A stretch of 64,000 nucleotides of DNA from Bursaphelenchus xylophilus (lineage: Eukaryota; Nematoda; Chromadorea; Rhabditida; Aphelenchoididae): the NCBI GenBank assembly GCA_904066235.2, contig CAJFCV020000005.1, positions 4,211,501 to 4,275,500 of the forward strand. The letters are read 5' to 3'. Made by a program: the position numbers and the translations under genes. Positions 22,836-34,900 of the stretch are shown here, one piece after another (the first letter of the stretch is position 1; every line of letters begins with the position of its first letter). The notes beneath the pieces were generated by a model, which ran no database searches, was not told the origin of the DNA, and saw only the letters and a list, made by a program, of their open reading frames with translations.

Positions 22836-24005
22836 TCCGTGTATCATACTATACTAAGGCACAAAGTCTCTTGAATCTGCATGTGGAATGAGTAATAATA
22901 TTAAATTGAAACAAATTACAAACCAGGGACAAATAATTACTTGGTTACTTATTTATGATATCAGTCAATTGGGAAAATAATAAGGAATGGTTGCAGCAAC
23001 ATGCATAGAAATTGGGAAACTCCAAGGCGCTACCATTCCCTATTACAGTATTTTCTCGACAGACTGAAGTTGTCGCGTTACGAGCTTAAAAGGAGCAGCA
23101 CTACAATAAGATTATACAGGGTGGCGGTAAGAACTCTTTAATAACAGGGGTGAAGTCATCACCTGCATCAGAGCAAAAACAAGTAAAGAGATTTGGCATG
23201 AATAACATGGTCTGGTCTGTCAATAAACAGAGCAAAGGTTATGTTGGAGAAAATTCAATTTATGCGAGTAAAAAGGAGTTGAAACGTTTTGCAATGAAAT
23301 TACACTGCATCCGTTGCCTCCTACTCAACAACAATAACACCTCAAAAAGCTGCCTTAGACTCGGGTTTGTACTCTGTCCAAAATTAGTATCCTTCAAAAT
23401 TAAATGCCGGTTGGACTCAATATCTTGCTAGAGGCAATGCCATGCCACAAAAATTTGATACTCATTTACGGAGGATGTTTTGATTTTTGACAGCCATTAG
23501 GCATGTTTATTTACATTTTTGGAAATATCAGAGGTGACAACAGTACCAAGGCTGGATTTGTCTACGTCAAGAATCAAAGAACAGGGTAACGGATAAAGGT
23601 CGCTCTCGTATAACCGCAGTGAATTAAATCTTGTTGCTTTGCGTTTCATTAACATCCTCCAATGCCCTGGAGATTTTTGTATTTCCTGGGAATTGCTAGG
23701 CTGTTTTTTAGACTCCATTTCTGCAACGCTATGACGACATCAAAACACCCAATTTTGTGGGAAATAATGCGTCCATGATGCGCAACCATAAGGCTGCAAA
23801 CTTTGTTAGAACAGGGAAGCAGTGACTACGGAATGCAGTCCAGACCAAGTCAATCTTTGTTACTTTTGTTACTTTCTACTGTAAATTGCGGGCCGCTAAA
23901 GCTTGTCGCATTCCCGGTCGAATTCGTCAAATTTCGATACACGAAAGAGCCACTTTATGATCAAGGGCGAAATATTGTACTATTGACGAGTATAAGGTGT
24001 TATCA
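22836..24005. other. Intergenic, no supported gene
   Basis: A short TACAGGGTGGCGGTAAG stretch near 23115 resembles the end of a mariner element, but no partner end or transposase frame was found. Other open frames show no domain. Confidence 0.35.
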
Positions 24006-24154
24006 GTCTGTCGGAAAAATAACGGCGGATCGTCGCAGCAAAATGTCTCGCCTCGCCGCTATCGCGCACCAAATCCCAAGTCGCGGCCTGCAGTCGCAAA
24101 GCGATGATGAGCGACTCCGAGGCGCGACGATCCGCCGTTTTTTCCCCGACAGAC
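24006..24154. repeat. Small inverted-repeat element (MITE)
   Basis: The left end reads GTCTGTCGGAAAAATAACGG and the right end is its near-perfect inverse (with GGGG for GGAA), including GGCGGATCGTCGC on both arms, in a 149-bp GC-rich unit. It encodes nothing and lies between receptors C and D. Related ends occur near 13.7-14.05 kb. Confidence 0.65.
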
Positions 24155-24456
24155 CGATAAAATGTTTCAGCGTAAAACGGCCTTTCGTAATATTGTATTT
24201 GGACTCTAAAGTGCTGTAAAAATTCTGAATGTACTATAAATGCATCTTCTTCATGCTTCTTTTTCTCCCGACTAATTTGGCAAAAAAAGCGAACGTATCA
24301 ACGCAATTTTGTACGCGACCACCCATCATATACCATCCATGTAAATGTATTTCAAATTGATCACGAAGTACATAGTACTTGAAATGCGTGAAAAATTTAA
24401 GGAAAGATGTAACCCCTCCACATACAAAAACCTTCTGGTTTTCAAACAAAAATCAT

Positions 24457-26294
24457 TTATTTCCAAGCATCCCTGAACTGGTCAAAATACATTTGTGTTT
24501 CCCTTTGATAATCAATTTTTGCATCCGCTGGCGTGCTTTTCCGGCAACAAGAGAACATAGTAAAATCCTGTTGAATGACCCGTCGAACCATTGGATTATA
24601 CGCCCATATACACATCAAATGACATAAGGCGTAAATGTCAACAAGGAAATAGCCCAGCTGAAAGAAAGAGCAATATATTTACATGATTACATTATCTCCA
24701 GACCGGAATTAGCAATTTAAACGAGTTTATTTTATATAAATCATTAGTAATGTAAACGAGTTTATTTTCAATATAGCACTTACATCTGCCAGGAATTTGG
24801 AAGCAATCGTGTTTTCCCCGTAAACTTCTGCAATATAGCCACGAATAAAACATGAGACCAGGGAGGTTGAGGAGATCATGAGGAATATAGCCATAGACGG
24901 AGTTATTGAAGCCACTGTGTACGAGTTTTCTGTGGTTTGATACCGAGCACTTAGGGTGTTCAAATTGAGGCGGACAAAACGATCTTGACGAGTTTTCCGA
25001 CTCAACGAGCAAAACCACTAAAGATTGAAAAATAATTGATCAAGTTTCAAGTTTTCTTGCATTTCAATTTTCTGCAAGACGGCTTTTTCGAAGCCTCAAA
25101 TCCCGAGAATTCCTCTGTTTTCAGTGCGCTCTCTCATTTTCCAACAGAACGACCAGTCGTCGATTTTGGACTTTTCCCCGAGCTTGTCGCAAGCAAGAAT
25201 CGCAGCGACAAATGCGAAATTCTGCGACAAAGGGTCATGTCGCACGACGAAATGGCAGCGACAAACCCGAAATTCTGCGACAAAGGGCCATGTCGCAAGA
25301 CGAAATCGCAGCGACAAACCCGAAATGCTGCGACAAGTCCAAATTTTGGAGGGAAATCCCTCGAAAAAAGAATTGATTTTGGGCTTGAAACATTGCACTG
25401 TGCGAAAATGGAGAAAGTTCAAAATGAGTTCCGGCACTGTGCCGATGACACGAAAATTGAATCCAAAGCAAGGAAAAGGAGAGGAAAACGGCAGAATTAA
25501 ATTAAAATTTTTGTGATTTTTTTCAAAAAAAATGTGCTCCGGACTCTCCAAAATAAAAAAATTTACCAAAAACGCGATCAAACAAGTGACCGTGGCCACT
25601 CCGAATCCAATTGTTTCAGCGATCCAAGACACTTGTGTCGGCAAACAGCCCTGCTTCCAAGAGTACAAGTCAAAATTAATTACATAAATGGCAACAATAC
25701 ACCACAAAGTAAAGCTCGCAACAAACCCTTGCAGAGTCTGAAATACAATCTTGAAAAATTTAATAGATATTACAATTACCACAAAAATAGCCAACTTCTT
25801 CCCTAGATTTTGCGGGGCATCTTCATACACATCACTCCATTTATAAGCCATATGACGTTCAACGGCCAAGGATAGCATGCTTACTGCAGAGCTGCCGCCG
25901 CCAATGTAGTTTAGAATGCCCACAATGGCACAACCAATGTTGACATAAAAGCGGTCGGTGAAATTACTTGTATAGAGGTCGTAGAAATTACCAAAAAAAT
26001 ATGTGATATGCATTACTTCCAATGCGATTATCGTGTTGCACTTGAAAAGATTACATTTGTTAAAAAAAATCACAAAAAATAAATCCTTACTACAGTAATC
26101 CGAAAGTTAATGTGCAACAACCTCAACCTGGCCACTCGGATTACAAAATATACGCTGATAATAAATTTAATGATTCCAAATGAATGAAAGATCAACGTAA
26201 AATACTCGTAGATATACTCTCTACCCGTGAAAAATGGTTCCGATGACAAATTGAAGGCGTCAACAATGTTGTTGGCATTTAAGTATGTCATCAT
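24457..26294 (-). CDS. Sra-superfamily seven-transmembrane chemoreceptor D
   Basis: Five exons (26091-26294, 25780-26040, 25567-25737, 24784-25017, 24457-24657), all phase 0, encode 356 residues. Signatures are HINFRI, CNTIIALEVMHI, AVERHMAYKWSDVYEDAP, the conserved cysteine in GCLPTQVSW, LSARYQTTEN, YGENT and a final YFDQFRDAW. Exons 2-4 match receptors A and B in length. Intron 3 is unusually long (549 bp) and carries a 53-bp minisatellite. Introns 2 and 3 contain no in-frame stop for most of their length, so retained-intron products would be translatable. Expected in chemosensory neuron membranes. Confidence 0.85.
25202..25340. repeat. 53-bp minisatellite in receptor D intron 3
   Basis: About 2.6 copies of a 53-bp unit starting GCAGCGACAAA and containing CTGCGACAAAGGG and CATGTCGCA begin at 25202, 25255 and 25308. 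The unit is itself rich in GCGACA/TGTCGC motifs in both orientations. Confidence 0.8.
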
Positions 26295-26895
26295 ACGCCA
26301 AGTTCATAAGCTCACATACTTCGTTTATGCTAAAAGGGCGAGATTACTCCATTTCAACGCTAAATAATATAAATTAGAAGTTGGCATGTTTGGCGAAAAT
26401 TATTTAACTCAAAAAAATACTGGAATACAGGTGGTAACAATATTACATATTTATTTCGTTTCCCGATTACTAATATTTATACAACAAACATGTAATAAAT
26501 ATTAGACAAGATGTAAAAAATTTTGAGAGAACTTTGAGACCTCCCCGCCTTTTGAGGGAGCGATAATTGGAAAGGCGGGCAATAAGGCCAAAAATACAAT
26601 AATCAAATTTTGAGAAAGCTCTAAAATGTCGAGATGTAGACTCCTTGAACACAAGGTTAAACGATTCGATTAGAATTAGCGATTCTCACCTTGGCGATGT
26701 AACTTGAATGAGAAAAGCGTTAGTTCTTCGTATGTAGGGTCCATTACATCTATATTTTTCCATGATTATTCACAAAAGCATTTTCTCTTATTTTCACAAA
26801 AGCATCTATTGTTTCTAGACTCATAAAAAATTTCAAGGGCGAAATTTGTCTACAGTAAACTTCCTAGAGCTCAAATTTTTTTAAAATTAAGTTTT
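26295..26895. other. Intergenic, no gene seen
   Basis: AT-rich DNA between receptor D and the Tyr/Gly-rich gene; no feature recognised. Confidence 0.35.
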
Positions 26896-27227
26896 CTAGC
26901 CATTGTAATAACTTCCATAATACCCGTTGTTACTCCCATAGTAATTGTTTCCATAGTTAACTTGCTGACAATTCGCTGCATATGGATAGTACTGGCAGTA
27001 ACTATACCCATAGTTACCATAGTTTCCCGCATTTGTCATTCCTAGCATTCCAAGTAATCCTCCATACTCCTGCTTGAATGGGTATACCACAGTCGATCTT
27101 CTCTGTTCCCGCCGCCTCCACCATTTCCATGCTCATGATTGCCGCCATGATGACCATGATCTCTTCCATGAGCCCTCGGCAATAAAAATATCAAGTAAAT
27201 CAACAAGAAGAACGAAGCCTTTAACAT
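26896..27227 (-). pseudogene. Secreted Gly/Tyr/Asn-rich peptide gene with an apparent frameshift
   Basis: From the ATG at 27227 there is a clear signal-peptide-like start (MLKASFFLLIYLIFLLPRAHG), a His/Gly-rich stretch and a glycine run. The coding signal then switches by one frame near the GGC-GGC-GGG run (about 27105-27120). The new frame reads RREQRRSTVVYPFKQEYGG and continues as a Tyr/Gly/Asn-rich tail (NYGNYGYSYCQYYPYA to YYGSYYNG, stop at 26896). No plausible intron accounts for the switch. The gene is therefore either broken by a small indel, hit by an assembly error, or frameshifted in translation. Secreted peptides of this YGG composition occur among nematode epidermal or antimicrobial-like peptides; function is not assigned. 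Confidence 0.5.
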
Positions 27228-27394
27228 TTCTTTTTTATTCTGTTTGGAATTAAAAAACAAAGTTTAAAACAATTCTCACGTGAACCATTAATTGTAAGAG
27301 AAGTTTGCAATTAAACCGATATCATACAAACTAATGATGGTAGTGTAACATGCAGGGTCATTAAATATATTGTACCATGTAATTCAAGAATTAG

Positions 27395-27525
27395 TAATTA
27401 TTGCCATAGTCATAATTTCCTTGTAAGTTTGGCATTACGGAGCATATGGTTCATATTGGTAGTAACTGTAGCCTCCAAAGGCTAAGGCGCCCATAGCCTT
27501 TAATTTCACCACGTAAACCATACCT
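27395..27525 (-). pseudogene. Relic paralogue of the Tyr/Gly-rich peptide gene
   Basis: On the minus strand GGYSYYQYEPYAP is followed by a stop, where the neighbour reads YGYSYCQYYPYAANCQ. Beyond the stop, further sequence can be matched in shifted frames (NYDYGNNY). No signal-peptide start is visible. It looks like a decayed tandem copy. Confidence 0.45.
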
Positions 27526-27538
27526 TGTTCACTAACAA

Positions 27539-28547
27539 GGGAATGGTTTGAACTGTCCGTGAGCTTTCAACATGAGACCCACAAATTCTGAAAGAGCGCA
27601 AAAAATTTAGTAGGTATCCGTTTTCCGTTTTTGCCGAATGGTCTTGGGACGGTCGATTTTTATCGACCGGTTTTAATATTTTTATGTTACAGTAATCTTA
27701 GAAACTTGGTTTTCAAAAAACTGAATACTCAATCACCAAAAACGTATATATCCAGAATTTCGGGTCATTACCTCTTTTTATGACGCCGCGAGACATAAAA
27801 TTCCAAAAAGGACAAATTTATGCAAATTTATACCTTCCGGGCAGAATTTGGGAAAAATATTTTGGGCGTTTGTTAAACACATGTCTACAGTCATTTTAGA
27901 CCAAAAGATTCAAAATCGACTTTTTCGTAAATATACATGCAGTCCACTATACGCTGACGCAGGGATCCAAAAATTGTCTTCTCAACATTTTTTGCAAAAT
28001 TTTAAGAAAAGGTGAAAATTTGGCGATATTCTTTTCTGGAAACCCGAAAAAATCGGCAAGTTCCTGGAAAACCTTCTGGAATGGTCCAAAAACATCTTTA
28101 ACATACCAGAAGATTGACAAATGATATCACTGAAAACTCAACAATGTTGCCAAATTGTCAAATTTTTTTGAAATTTTGCAAAAAATCTGTAAAACACTTG
28201 AATAAATTTAAAAAATATCCTTACATATCTATAGAATACAATAACGGATATGTACTTTCAAGCCGAGGATATCCGTTTCGGCTGGACTCGAACCTTCAAG
28301 ACCTCCCTCGGCCAAAAGATTTGTGCGTGGAACTTTTTCCACTAGACTATTTGGTGACGCTTTTCTGAGCCTTTCGGTTTATCTTTTCTCTCTTTCGATT
28401 CTTTTTAGTCGGATCTTTCTGTCGATATTTCTCGTCTCCCAAGACCATTCGGCAAAAATAGAAAACGGATTCCTACTAAATTTTGTACGCTCTTTCAGAA
28501 TTTGAGGGTCCCATGTTGAAAGCTCACGGACAGTTCAAACCATTCCC
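27539..28547. repeat. Foldback element with inverted ends of about 110 bp
   Basis: The left end starts GGGAATGGTTTGAACTGTCC and runs through GTGAGCTTTCAACATGAGACC to a block with GCCGAATGGTCTTGGGA. The same sequence appears inverted at 28437-28547 with a few substitutions. The 1-kb unit carries no open frame of note and no clear target duplication was found. It contains a tRNA-like A/B box pair. Confidence 0.75.
28281..28370 (-). other. tRNA-like sequence with pol III A and B boxes
   Basis: On the minus strand TAGTCTAGTGG (A-box-like) is followed by a perfect B box GGTTCGAGTCC about 50 bases later. The acceptor stem does not pair, so this is not a functional tRNA by eye. It is more like a tRNA-derived pol III promoter inside the foldback element. 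Confidence 0.4.
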
Positions 28548-28549
28548 TA

Positions 28550-31500
28550 AGACTTCCGTAAAATGCACGACCCCTAGCTACCACGGTTCACCCGCCTCAA
28601 CTACTATTGCAGCCGTCTCTCCATCCGCCTCATCCTTGGCCTCTTTGATCATTGCCGCAGCCCCCGTGACTTCTGCCATGTTCACCTGTTAGCTAGCACA
28701 AGAACGCTAGATCTTCTAATCAGCGTATTAACTATATTTTTATATGTACATGTCGCTACATTTTATTTTTATATGTATTTCAAGCTCGAGAAACACATGT
28801 CCTTCGCTGGTGGATGTCGCAACAAGTTGGACAAACAAGGGACATCTGACAACAGCTACCGTTGATTATATTATCGTTTCTTCTGAATAGCAAATAAAAT
28901 GAAGACTAGCCTCGTCAAAATGTAATAAAAAACAACTCTGAGCAAGTAAAGTTCCGAAATTTGTGGAATGTCTCTCGGAAAAGGTTTTTTTATGGAACCA
29001 AGCCCATAAAATGAAGAGTTCGCTTAAATTTGGGACTTTGAAACAGCTTAAATGTATAGTCCGCATACATCATTTCGATAGACTTTTTATTCTTTCATAT
29101 TTTTACTGTAAACTCCCTTATGACAAAGCACCCGATCGAATTTGTTTATTTTTGTCATTTCCGAACTTTCTTGACGTCCCTTCTCCACGAATCAATTAAT
29201 TAATCATCATCGGAAAGCCCGCTCTCCAGTCATTTCTGAAGGACAAGTGTAATAGAATTTTGTGCATTACCTAGACTCATAAATTCCTTTCACTTTTGCC
29301 TTTGTTTTGATGGGTCATTAGTAACTGGATTGGGACATTTGGTCAGAGAAAAGAGCCGCCCGGCTGCAAAAACTTTTTTTGAGGCTACGGCCCGAGGTCA
29401 GTCAGCAGACATCTCAAACTTTTTGTATGGCCAAAATAAATGGGATGGGTAATTCGATGAGTGGAAGAGGTTTGGAATGGAAATGATCCATTTGCAATTT
29501 GAGAGCAAATCGTATAATGTATTCTGCTGACATTGAGATTTATACGGTAATTTAAAAAAGACTCAAAAAGGCTCGAAATTTGTGCCGACTTATGATGACA
29601 GTGACAAATTCTCTTTTTTACTTGCAAGTTTTTTTCCACTTCCATGAAATATCGAGTGGTGGATAAACGATTTTGAAAAGCCCAATTCTCTCAGCCTGAA
29701 TAAAAGAGCCGTAAAAACTTTTTGAGTGTAACGATTTACGGCTCTTCTTCCAATTGTCGTAAAACAAATTCTGTGGGATATTTTATGACATTATTTTCAA
29801 ATCGAGTTATCCCAAGTTTTCAATCAGGGCTAGAGTTTCGTATCGCAAGGACTGGAGGCGAATCGCGTTGCATTCTTAAGTCTTTTTTTGGTTTCCTTTA
29901 AAGGCCTCCGGAAAATTGGCCAAAATGTTTTTCGGGGTTTTATTTGGACAAAGGAGGAGAAGCCCGGAGGAGATGAACGTCTCGATTTCTTGTTATTCCA
30001 AGTTGGGCCGCCGGAACGGCCGTTGGGGTTAGGCGGTTCATTGTGCGAGTTAATGGGGTATTGATGGAAAATGGGGGCTTCGCTAATTGTGAGGACTGGA
30101 AATCTGAGCGTGGGAAGGAGAAAGTCAGATGATTATAGAGTTACTGTGTCATCAAAAAACGTCTACATCATCATAAAAAATAAAATCAGAAATCCTAGTC
30201 CCCCCTTATTTTTTTTCAATCCCTTTCTTCTTACATGTATTATTTTTGGTTTAACTTTACAGTATTTGTCATGCCTTGCAATGCTATCTCTTCTTGTTTC
30301 TTCATGTTTATGTTCTCTCAACCACCTCGCGATCATAATATATGATTTGCACACTCATGTGGGCTATTTATTTTTCACGCTTTGCCGGCTCAATGTTCAT
30401 GCCCTGGGAATGCTGTAATTTTATAGGCGCTTGATATTGGATCTCATCTTATTATTGTTTGGTTTCGTTGCAAAAAACTCTTAAAAAGGTGCGGCTTCCA
30501 CCTTAGATTATCTAACACTTGAATTTTGATAGGGGTTGTGTCGTGGCAAACTGCTCTCTGGCTCCTTCAATATGTTCGGCGACTAATCCATGGTGTTTTT
30601 TATACCGGAATATAAAGCAATCTACGTATTCGGAGTAAGGGCATCTATTCCCCTACTCTTTTTCTATTTTTGCCGTCCTTTGGATTAAAGTGTGACAAAT
30701 GGGCATACCGGTTTTTTATCGTAAAAGGGACTTGACGGAGGGTCGAAATAACCCAAAAAGACAGGTTGACATCAAAGGCACACTCCGAAGATTGGTCCGA
30801 AAGTCCAGGTGTTACTACAATATCTCCGGTCCATTTATTTCCGGATCTTTTGTCCAGATTCTCTCCCAACACCCGGCACATTATAGAGGGGGACCATAGG
30901 ACAACGGCTACTCTCATTAAGGATTCTTTCATTAAACAATTCCCCTTTATTGACGATTTTTTATCAGGCCATCCATCTTTTTCCCACCCTTTCTCGCGCA
31001 AAACGCCCAACCGTTTTTTCTCTTATTGAGGGTCAAGTGGGAATCTCGGGCAGTGCTGTTTTAGTCCTCTTAGCAGTCGATAAACATTCTTTTGTATGTT
31101 TGAACAGCGGTTTGAATTGGGAAGGTGGCCTACTCGAAAAGTGCTAATATTCCGGGTTGAGGCATAAATTAGTAGTATAAAATACAGTAACCCAAACAAA
31201 ATATAAATGAAAACGAGACTAAAATTTGCGAAATTCTCGAATTATTCGGCGTAAAACCAGGTTTATGTATAAAAACGTCAAATTTTATGCATTTCCAAAT
31301 TTTGCTTTCCGTTTATGGAAATGGACGTGTAAAAAAGTTTCTCTTACATTTTTCGAAGCGGGATTGGTTGTAAAATTGAAGGATAAAACCGAGTTATCTC
31401 CTTGGACACTCAAATTGGATTATTTTGGACCGAGTTTGCGCGAATAACACGAAAAAAGAAAGGATTCGACCACAATTTGGGCGTTTTCTTTGCAAATTCC

Positions 31501-31990
31501 GCGCTTGAGCGCCTCTTTTCTCGCGGGAGCCAAACGCTTTTACGAAAAGACGGCTATGGGAAAATTTATATTTTTTATACAAACGGCTGCCTTTAATTTG
31601 ACCTATTTATGGGCATGAATAATATCGGGATGTGGGTGTGAGGAAGAAAAGGTGGTGGGTTCGGTCCGTTTTGCATGTACGAATATTTATTGCAGTCCAA
31701 AAGCCTCTATTTGCTGTTGTGTTTTCGGAAAATGTTTTGTTTTATATTGTTTTAGTTCGGCTGTCATGGAGAAGGTAAACTTCTTCATGTGTTATATTTT
31801 TTGCGATTTTTTAAATATTAATGTTGTTAGATGAATCTAAATTTGTTTCCGCAGAGGGAAATTTTTTATTTCGCCGTGATTATTGCTCTCTTTGAACTTG
31901 TGTGGAAGAGTTTGATAATTGTTGTTAATTATGTTGTTATTCTAGGTCATTCAGATGTCAAAGTCCCTATAAAAAGACTTGTGAATAAAT
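28550..31990. other. 3.4-kb gene-free stretch before HEATR5B
   Basis: No supported gene. It contains a 12-bp inverted repeat (AAGAGCCGTAAA and its inverse, 29704-29746), a short minus-strand frame at 28578-28679, and presumably the HEATR5B promoter near its right end. Open frames at 30.6-31.6 kb have no domain and conflict with one another. Confidence 0.4.
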
Positions 31991-34900
31991 ATGGAACAAT
32001 CCAATAGCTTACTGTTAAATGAGCAAGCCTTGAAAGAATGTCCTGACCAAAATAAGCCCATCTTTTTCTATGAATGGCTCCGATATTTGGACAGGATACT
32101 GCCAGTCACTCAGAAGGTAAGTAAAATTTATTATTTTTTTATCTTGAAGGTTTAGGAAGAATGTTCCATCAGAAAATGCTTTTTTTCTTCACGGATGAAG
32201 TAATTTTTATTTTATTTTAGGCCGATCTGAAGTCAGTTCAACAAAAATTAGTCGAAGTTCTAACTCAACGGATATCCACTGGTCTCGGGCCTCCAACTCG
32301 TTCTCTTCTAGCCAAATGTTTAACTCAAGTCTTCTCAATCGCCGATTCCTATGATCTTTTCCAAACCATCAACCTTTGTAATGATGCTCTGAAGGTAAAA
32401 GACGATTCCAATGCTCAATTACAAGTCAAATTGACTGCTCTCGCTGTGCTCGGTCAATTCTACAGTAGTTTGGGAAAGATGGTAGGGAGATCTTATGAGG
32501 AATCGTTTAGTCTGATGGCAAAATGGATCAAAAGTGCTGATGTATGTTTTTTTAGGTACCTTTTTGTTCTTGATGTTTAAAATAAGTAGCAAATGTACTG
32601 TTTTAGTCGGCCAGCCGGACGGAGATTTTGTTGACACTATCAAAAATGGTTCATGGACTTGGTCCATCATCTCATTCGATCCACAAGGACCTGTATAAAC
32701 TTTTATCGAAGGGCTACCTAACCGATCGAGTAATGTTTGTTAGGGCGGCAGCTGTAAAGGTAAGTGCGGTTTGTTGTTTTGAAAGCTGTGTTTAGTGTCT
32801 CAGCGGCTTGGTGTCTGATCCGAACTCTCCAATCTTCACTTCTGACATTGATTCGATCCTCACCATCGCCTTGAAGAGCTTGGATGAGTCCAATTTTGAA
32901 GTCCGATTTGAAGTTGCCAAAGTTTTCGCTCATATTGCTGTCTTCACAGTCGGAAAGAAGCCTCAACGATTAATGCCAGGTGAGTCTTTATCTATTTACC
33001 TTGTCGAATAGGGTTCTTCAAATAAATCTATGTTGTTGTAGATAAGTCCACCCCATCTCAACAAAAACAAATGACATTCGAAGAGGTATTCAACTTTATG
33101 AGCAATGGATTCATTCGGGGTGGTATTGGTGGCTTTCTGAAGGGAGGGAACAGTTCGCCAACGGGTCAACGACAAATCCGCGTTGGAATGGCTTTGGCTT
33201 ATGTTGAAGTGTGTCGAGAGTTGGGAACGAATTGGTTGGAGAGGAATCTCATCTTCTGGCAGAAACATGTCCTCCAAATTGCATTCAAAATTGGGCCGAC
33301 TTCAACGAATAGGTAAGAATTTTTAATTCTTTTTTTTGATTTAGGCACCTGAAAAAACAATTTTTATTTAACTTGATGATTACAGTAATCAAACTCAATC
33401 AAATGAAGCGATTCATATGAGGAAATGCATTTCGTATATTTTCCGCCAAACCCTGGGTCAGATGCTCTCGGAAAGCGGGCAGATCACGGCTTGCAAAAAC
33501 TTTGGCCAATTGCTTAATGAATACAATAATTTCTTAGGTAAGTCATGTTTTATTATTTTATTACGGTCTTTAGAAATTCCGGATGATGAAGAGAAGGTAA
33601 TCAAAGAAGAGGGAACTTCTATCGCGAATGTTTCAACTGTTATTTTATTGGAGATGTCGGCCTTGATCAATCAAGTTGATACTGCTATCGCGTCAGTGCT
33701 GACGGAGTCAAATGGGGTTCAGGAACCGGTATTTGCATGCTTACTTCATCCATTTAAGGTGCGTTTTGGGGGGAAAGTTAAAGATGAGATTATTTTTATG
33801 TTATAATTTGGATATTTTAGGTTGTCCGACTTTCGGCCGCTTATTGTCTTCGCTCCGCCATCCGCGCCGTCCCTCATCTTGCCACCCCTTTAATCGATCG
33901 ATGCTTGAATCGTCTGGAACATCTCCGGCACTCATCAATAGCAGTCTCCGGCTATGCCACATGCCTTGCTGCCCTCTGTGCGGGAAGCCTTCACACCGAA
34001 CTTGGAATTCCTTTCCAAAAAGTTCGGACGGTCTTTCAAACTGCTGAAGATCTAATCAAAACTGCCGCTCAATCATCGAAATTGGCCTTGGATAAGACTC
34101 AATCGGGATGGCTTTTAACTACGGCGTTAATCAGCATGGGTCCGCCTTATATCAAGCACAGCCTGAACAAGTTGGTGATGCTATGGAAATGCTCTTTCCC
34201 CAGATCGGTGGACGAAGCCAAAGGCGAAAAAGGAAGAGGCGATACCTTCATTTGGGAATGCATTTTGGAGTCGAGAGCCGGAGCCCTGGGATCAATGGAA
34301 GCATTTGTTTTGCATTGCCAAGAACTGATGACTGAAGATATCACGAAACGAATCATTCAATGCATCGAAACCACCCTCGCCACCATGGCTTTGGTCGGCG
34401 ATCTTCTCGGATCTCACGGAAACAAACTCAGATATCCGATTTATTTAATGAGGATACGGCTATACAGTTTGTTGAAAAGTTTACCCTTCAAGTCGTATGA
34501 ACACCTCTTCAATTCGTTGCTAAGGGAATTGGTGGCAGATATTACGTTGAGTGATAATGCACAAGCGACGACAGCGGTCTCAGATCTGGCCGATAAATGC
34601 ACGGCAGTTGGGGATTGCCTTCTCGGTGGATGGCTAAGGAATTCAACGCATTCGGAGCTGGAATTACAGGTAAGAAATTTTGAAATTGAAAGGGATTTAA
34701 AAAAAATGTCAAGCTGGCTCTGTTTACATTGCGGGCATGATTTTGAGATTTTTTGGCAATTAGTAGACGTTCTTTTCTCGAAACCTCTGCAGAACTCTGC
34801 AACTAACCGAAATCGAGTCCTCTTTGCGCCAGTGTTTTTATAGCGTAGTCGGTAGAGGGCTCGACTTGCGTCCGAAAAGACCCGAGTTCGATTCCTTTCG

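Noticed and set aside
23110..23480. Possible mariner remnant (TACAGGGTGGCGGTAAG end)
   Set aside because: Only one end-like motif was found, with no inverted partner and no recognisable transposase motif on either strand.
33905..34843. HEATR5B exon 8 read straight on to 34843
   Set aside because: The frame runs past a good GTAAGA donor at 34670. The homologous protein continues in the exon at 35125, so the extra 58 codons are intronic.
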